Part shown: positions 4,869-7,928 of the stretch, piece after piece
How the letters are laid out: each line of letters begins with the position of its first letter
Position numbering within the stretch: the stretch's first letter is position 1
Notes under the pieces: model-generated
Seen by the model: the letters and a program-made list of their open reading frames with translations, nothing else
Told to the model about the DNA's origin: nothing
Database searches by the model: none
Assembly (NCBI GenBank): GCA_003561715.1
Contig: PWVU01000086.1
Location: 1-7,928 of the forward strand
Direction of reading: 5' to 3'
Source of the DNA: Candidatus Kaiserbacteria bacterium
Lineage (GTDB): Bacteria; Patescibacteriota; Minisyncoccia; Phycocordibacterales; UBA12088
Length of the DNA: 7,928 nucleotides
Made by a program: the position numbers and the translations under genes

Positions 4869-5564
4869 TCACTGGCCCGCTGGCGCAATCAGTACCACAA
4901 ATTCGCCTTTTTGCTGATGTGGGTCTTCGGTAAGTGCATGCCGTAGCTCCTCGGGCGTTCCCGAAAGTATCGTTTCATGCAATTTGGTCAACTCACGTGC
5001 GAGTACAACCATACGCTCGGGACAATGGAGCACGAGTGACTCGAGCGTCTTCTGAATGCGATGCGGCGATTCATACAACACCGTTGTGCGCTCGCTCTCT
5101 GCGATCTCGCGAAAGAGTGTTTCGCGTCCTTTTTTGTGCGGCAGAAATCCGAGAAATACAAAGTCTGATCCGCTTATACCACTTACCGAAAGTGCCGCAG
5201 TCACCGCGCTCGCCCCCGGTATCGCCTCAATGCGAACATACGGCAATCGTTCGCGAACCTGCGCGACCAGTAGTGCTCCGGGATCAGAAATTGCAGGTGT
5301 GCCCGCATCAGTCACAAGCGCAACGTGCTTCCCGTCCTCCAACAGCTCAAGTATTTTATCAACTTTCATAGCTCCACTGTGTGCATGAAAGCTGATCGTC
5401 GGGGTATCGATCTGGTAGTGCGCAAGAAGTTTTTTGGTCGTTCGTGTGTCTTCGCATGCGATCACATCAGCTTCTCTGAGTACACGCAACCCTCGCAGGG
5501 TGATATCCTCAAGATTACCGATAGGGGTCGCAACGACCAAAAGAGTGCCAATCGCTTGTTCCAT
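4869..5564 (-). CDS. rsmI: 16S rRNA (cytidine-1402-2'-O)-methyltransferase RsmI
   Basis: The 231-residue protein is a clear member of the RsmI (YraL) branch of the tetrapyrrole-methylase fold. It uses S-adenosylmethionine to methylate the 2'-OH of C1402 in the decoding centre of 16S rRNA. Motifs in order: ATPIGNLEDITLR (12-24), EDTRTTKKLL (38-47), VTDAGTPAISDPG (84-96), IPGASAVTAAL (115-125), GFLPHKKGR (139-147), YESPHRI (164-170), ARELTKLHE (189-197) and KGEFVVLI (219-226). It is shorter than the roughly 286-residue E. coli enzyme because it stops after the methylase core and lacks the C-terminal extension. ATG 5564 starts directly before the conserved TLLVVATPIG strand. A TAGAGT box lies 6 nt upstream and there is no Shine-Dalgarno, so a leaderless mRNA is possible. 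No functional link to the neighbouring envelope genes is evident. Confidence 0.96.
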   Translation of the reverse strand: MEQAIGTLLVVATPIGNLEDITLRGLRVLREADVIACEDTRTTKKLLAHYQIDTPTISFHAHSGAMKVDKILELLEDGKHVALVTDAGTPAISDPGALLVAQVRERLPYVRIEAIPGASAVTAALSVSGISGSDFVFLGFLPHKKGRETLFREIAESERTTVLYESPHRIQKTLESLVLHCPERMVVLARELTKLHETILSGTPEELRHALTEDPHQQKGEFVVLIAPAGQ

Positions 5565-5570
5565 ACACTG

Positions 5571-5576
5571 ACTCTA
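5571..5576 (-). promoter_or_regulatory. Possible -10 box TAGAGT for rsmI
   Basis: The hexamer ends 6 nt before the ATG, the same spacing as the TATACT boxes of the ATPase and DUF4015 genes. It matches a -10 consensus less well, and its upstream region lies in the hairpin at 5588-5621. Confidence 0.35.
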
Positions 5577-5587
5577 GCACATAACCG

Positions 5588-5621
5588 CACCAAGCGCGCA
5601 CCTCTCGGTACGCGCTTGGTG
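5588..5621 (-). terminator. 15-bp hairpin with GNRA loop between surface protein and rsmI
   Basis: The arms CACCAAGCGCG and CGCGCTTGGTG are perfect complements. Inside them ACC/GGT extends the stem. In minus-strand RNA the one remaining pair is U-G and the loop is GAGA, a GNRA tetraloop, giving 15 continuous pairs; on the plus strand this would be a C-A mismatch with loop TCTC. It lies 46 nt past the surface-protein stop. No U-run follows, so it may stabilise or define the mRNA 3' end rather than act as a classical terminator. Confidence 0.6.
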
Positions 5622-5667
5622 GTGCGATCTCACAAATGATCGCGTCATTCATTCATTTGCAACGCTT

Positions 5668-6831
5668 CTAAAAGAGAGGCGTGGCAATGTACATCACTTC
5701 TGTCTCATAGGTCGCCGCCTCTTGCAAGAGCGAGGTCTCGATCTTGAAACCAACCCGCGTGCGTCCGATATGCTCGGTCTCGCCGTCGGCGGGACCGGTG
5801 TGGTAGAACACCTCTCGTGGACCCTCAACGAAATCACCCACATACAGCGCAGTACCGAATGGGTCCCCATCACTCAACGACTCATCTTCAGTAGTGATAC
5901 CCCAGTGACCAAACGTAGCACTATCCTGTGAATCGGCACTTGGCGCCACCCACACAGAAGGAGTACCGGTTGCAGACCCATCGACAAATGGGCTGATCTC
6001 TGCTCCGTTGGATGCCACGAGGGTGCCATCGGCATGAAGCGTGACCGCGAAACCGTTGGCGGCATTAGTGGTAACAGTCAGATCCTGCGCAAGCACTTTC
6101 GGCACGCCCGCAGACAACGTTCCAAACGGCACCGATGTCGCTGTCGACGTTCCCGATGTCAGCACCGGATCGCCGTTGGTCGAAGTAGCTGCGCCAACAC
6201 CGAGCACCGCAAAATCGAATGTTGTCTCAATGGTCGCTGTAACACTGATCGTATCAACAATCGCAACCAGCGTTTCACCAGTCACCCCGGCCGTGCCGCC
6301 CAAGCGCACAAAATACGCACCTTCAGTCCCAGGATTAAGTATCTGATTTGTTCCCGATGCGTGTGTACCAATTTCAATAGACACCTCGGTAGTTGTTGCA
6401 ATCGCGCCACCATTTCCATCGCAGATCTCGAAGGTTATCACCTGTCCGGCAATCGATACGCCAACATTCTCAGATCCGCTACAATCCGCTGCGGTCGTAA
6501 GCGCTGAAGCGCCCGTGACGTCAATATCAGCAGGACCGATTGCTGTGAGATCGAATCCAGTCTCAAATTCGATAGTCAGTGTCTCGTCTTCTTCTATCGC
6601 ATTTGACAACGTAAATACGATTGCATGGTCGGAAGCTGCGCCCGGCATCGAACTCGTCACCAAATCCGAGAGCTCAATTACCCCGCTTGCCTGTGCAACA
6701 GATATCCAACCGTGTAAGCCAGCAGACCATGCGGTCATTACTGCTACAAGGGGTACCGCGATGATACTTCCAAAACGACTTTCCCCATGCAGTATCGCAC
6801 TGAATGAGCGTCTACTATTATACGTTTCCAA
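5668..6831 (-). CDS. Secreted beta-rich surface protein of Parcubacteria type
   Basis: From a TTG start at 6831 the protein has 387 residues. An Arg-containing N-terminus is followed by a hydrophobic segment ending WISVAQA, a plausible signal peptide cleaved near residue 48. The rest is Thr/Ala/Gly/Val-rich, acidic and beta-strand-like, with almost no Lys. Two Cys (about 117 and 137) flank a strand and could form a disulfide. The stretch AQDLTVTTNAANGF (248-261), a region around TFGHWGITTEDESLSDGDPFG, a PREVFYHTGPADG motif and the ending YIATPLF resemble, from memory, exported hypothetical proteins of Parcubacteria. The role is unknown; a surface-layer or adhesin-like function is possible. 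The frame stays open up to 7116, but residues encoded upstream of 6831 look non-coding. Alternative starts are CTG 6792 and ATG 6738; the latter would lose the signal's basic end. TTG 6831 has GGGGAA about 7 nt upstream. Confidence 0.7.
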   Translation of the reverse strand: METYNSRRSFSAILHGESRFGSIIAVPLVAVMTAWSAGLHGWISVAQASGVIELSDLVTSSMPGAASDHAIVFTLSNAIEEDETLTIEFETGFDLTAIGPADIDVTGASALTTAADCSGSENVGVSIAGQVITFEICDGNGGAIATTTEVSIEIGTHASGTNQILNPGTEGAYFVRLGGTAGVTGETLVAIVDTISVTATIETTFDFAVLGVGAATSTNGDPVLTSGTSTATSVPFGTLSAGVPKVLAQDLTVTTNAANGFAVTLHADGTLVASNGAEISPFVDGSATGTPSVWVAPSADSQDSATFGHWGITTEDESLSDGDPFGTALYVGDFVEGPREVFYHTGPADGETEHIGRTRVGFKIETSLLQEAATYETEVMYIATPLF

Positions 6832-7127
6832 AATATGTTCCCCGTTACTATTAGACCGTCTCAAAACCTCTCCTACAGCAGGACGCGGTGCACAATACAC
6901 GAACACACCATCCCGTGCGTATTTCAAATGCTTGGATCTGTTGATTACAGCCCAAGACGTTAAGGTCTTTCGACAACCTCTGGACTGATAATCATGAATA
7001 CGCGGTTCCCCCGAACCCCTATTCACGTATGTGGTATGCATCTCGGACCGGTACGCGGCTACGCCGCGTGCGCATGCATACCAACATTCGTGAGCGTTGC
7101 TCGTGCTGAAGAGCAACTACTCAACTA
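6832..7127 (-). ncRNA. Putative structured leader RNA of the surface-protein gene
   Basis: This 296-bp stretch has no convincing gene but is dense in stems. Plus coordinates, in transcription order: 7111-7117/7096-7102 (7 bp, plus 4 outer pairs); 7074-7083/7032-7041 (10 bp) enclosing 7063-7069/7053-7059 (7 bp, 3-nt loop); 7020-7025/6995-7000 (6 bp) enclosing 7013-7017/7004-7008 (5 bp); 6989-6993 plus 6982-6987 with 6943-6953 (11 bp, one bulge); and 6914-6923/6894-6901 (8 bp, 2-nt bulge). The fourth stem contains a pair that is G-U only in minus-strand RNA. A TATACT box lies just upstream. I recognise no known riboswitch, tmRNA, RNase P or 6S signature. Confidence 0.42.
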
Positions 7128-7133
7128 CACTCC

Positions 7134-7139
7134 AGTATA
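7134..7139 (-). promoter_or_regulatory. -10-like TATACT box upstream of the structured leader
   Basis: The minus strand reads GCGGTATACTGGAG, the same GGTATACT as before the DUF4015 and transpeptidase genes. Transcription would start near 7127, far upstream of the surface-protein coding region. A second perfect TATAAT occurs at 6817-6822 on the minus strand, inside the proposed coding start. Confidence 0.45.
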
Positions 7140-7218
7140 CCGCGCATCACGCGTGCTGTGTGTGTGGAAAACAGAGAGTTTCTTCGTGAGAAGACATACA
7201 TGGAGTAATTGGCAATCA

Positions 7219-7779
7219 CTAGTCAAAATCAACCAGACGTACCGGGTATTTCGCTAAGATACTCTTAAGCTCCGATAGTGGAGGGAGGAACGGACAGCTT
7301 ATGTAGATATCGGATTCACCATCGTCACTCATATCACCGGGCAACAAACGCCAGAGCATATATAGATAAAAGGCAACGATGATTTGAAAGAAATTCTCAG
7401 GATTTTTCTCTCGTGTGGAATTACGCAGTACTATCGCGGGAACATAGCTGGTATGCAATTGACCTCCGCGCTCAATTTTACCCGAGGTAGAAACTATGCG
7501 AATACAGTCAATGTGTTCCCATGAAATAAGGGTATTCTTTTTGCGGAGCCATCCAAATGTATAGCGTATTCCTCGCTGATCAAGTAACAGTACTGGTTTC
7601 CAAAGCAATTGCATGTACATAAAAGAAGTCGGCAGAGATAAGGCTAAAAACGATATTGCTATACATAGCAATACTATAACTTCAAAGATGGACAGTGACA
7701 TGTACATCTCCTGGTATGACTGTGTCAGGAAAAAAATAAGCCAGAGCCAAACTCCCAGCAACAAGCAGACTACAACCAC
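7219..7779 (-). CDS. STM3941-like membrane protein with PH-like domain
   Basis: From GTG 7779 the product has 186 residues. Two membrane helices span about 1-19 and 30-50, after which the chain enters a PH-like beta domain. There the signature KPVLLLDQRGIRYTFG, then LISWEHIDCIRIVS (84-97), resembles the STM3941/bPH family pattern of 'L-x-LD-x-x-GI ... I-x-W-x-x-I'. The C-terminus, SDIYISCPFLPPLSELKSIL, also fits. A loop at about 120-150 contains a third hydrophobic stretch (FFQIIVAFYLYMLW). The function of such proteins is unknown; a membrane-associated sensory or structural role is likely. The start is uncertain. Nineteen sense codons precede GTG in frame, back to TAG at 7837-7839, and encode a plausible basic N-terminus (QESRDSQKVFARDRPLI) but contain no ATG, GTG or TTG. 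The start may be an ATT or lie in that extension, or the 5' end may be damaged. The base composition is more A+T-rich than in neighbouring genes. Confidence 0.65.
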   Translation of the reverse strand: MVVVCLLLGVWLWLIFFLTQSYQEMYMSLSIFEVIVLLCIAISFLALSLPTSFMYMQLLWKPVLLLDQRGIRYTFGWLRKKNTLISWEHIDCIRIVSTSGKIERGGQLHTSYVPAIVLRNSTREKNPENFFQIIVAFYLYMLWRLLPGDMSDDGESDIYISCPFLPPLSELKSILAKYPVRLVDFD

Positions 7780-7862
7780 AATGAGAGGTCGATCCCGTGC
7801 AAATACTTTTTGGCTATCCCGACTTTCCTGTGGGCCCTAACGCATTAGAGCCCCATTAGCGG

Positions 7863-7868
7863 TATGCT
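7863..7868 (+). promoter_or_regulatory. -10-like TATGCT box for the right-hand plus-strand gene
   Basis: The plus strand reads GCGGTATGCTAGTGGCATATG. Eight nt separate the hexamer from ATG 7877, the same arrangement as the GGTATACT boxes on the minus strand, again implying a leaderless transcript. Confidence 0.4.
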
Positions 7869-7876
7869 AGTGGCAT

Positions 7877-7928
7877 ATGAAAAACCACACCCACACCCCG
7901 GCGGTAGGGGCTCACTATGCCCAATTAC
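7877..7928 (+). CDS. Start of a divergent gene, 17 codons visible
   Basis: ATG 7877 opens a frame that runs to the window edge and begins MKNHTHTPAVGAHYAQ. It is supported by the -10-like box 8 nt upstream and by its divergent placement from the STM3941-like gene, with 97 bp between the two starts. Too little is visible to name a product. It is the only plus-strand gene proposed here. Confidence 0.45.
   Translation, partial: MKNHTHTPAVGAHYAQL

Noticed and set aside
6832..7127. tmRNA, RNase P RNA or 6S RNA
   Set aside because: I see no tRNA-like end with a T arm, no conserved RNase P core motif and no 6S-like single large bubble. It is kept only as an unidentified structured region.

Overview
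The window looks like a chromosomal segment of a Candidate Phyla Radiation bacterium, most likely Parcubacteria (Patescibacteria). This rests on the kinds of proteins present: a short VirD4/HerA-like ATPase, a secreted beta-rich surface protein of a type I associate with that group, a DUF4015 glycoside-hydrolase-like protein, and compact single-gene units with very little upstream leader. TGA is used as a stop (1190-1192 and 2882-2884), so there is no sign of the recoded TGA of Gracilibacteria/SR1. I could not run any search, so the lineage is an inference.

All genes but one lie on the minus strand. Reading from the right: a divergent plus-strand gene starts at 7877 and leaves the window. Next come an STM3941/PH-like membrane protein (7219-7779), a roughly 300-nt region that can fold into many stems (6832-7127), a secreted surface protein (5668-6831), a GNRA-capped 15-bp hairpin, and rsmI (4869-5564). 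These are followed by a 226-bp spacer with a 20-bp palindrome, the DUF4015 protein (3242-4642), cassette B (about 2770-3249), an L,D-transpeptidase fused to a penicillin-binding-protein-like domain (1190-2713), cassette A (about 743-1189), and the 5' part of a type IV secretion/conjugation-type ATPase (1-719).

The most unusual content is the pair of cassettes. Each is a self-contained minus-strand unit of about 450-480 bp holding, in the direction of transcription: heptanucleotide repeats, a long near-perfect palindrome, an extended -10 promoter, a leader hairpin touching the Shine-Dalgarno region, a 55-56 aa two-helix membrane protein, an intrinsic terminator, and the same heptad family inverted. 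The non-coding parts are about 85% identical between copies, while the proteins have drifted to roughly 35-40% identity. The right-hand heptads run up to or into the stop codons of the two neighbouring envelope genes.

Functionally the window is dominated by the cell envelope: peptidoglycan cross-linking (YkuD domain), a putative wall or exopolysaccharide hydrolase, a secreted surface protein, small membrane proteins and a DNA-transfer-type ATPase. RsmI is the one ribosome-modification gene. A -10-like TATACT (or close variant) recurs just upstream of several start codons, often at 6-8 nt, which suggests leaderless transcripts.
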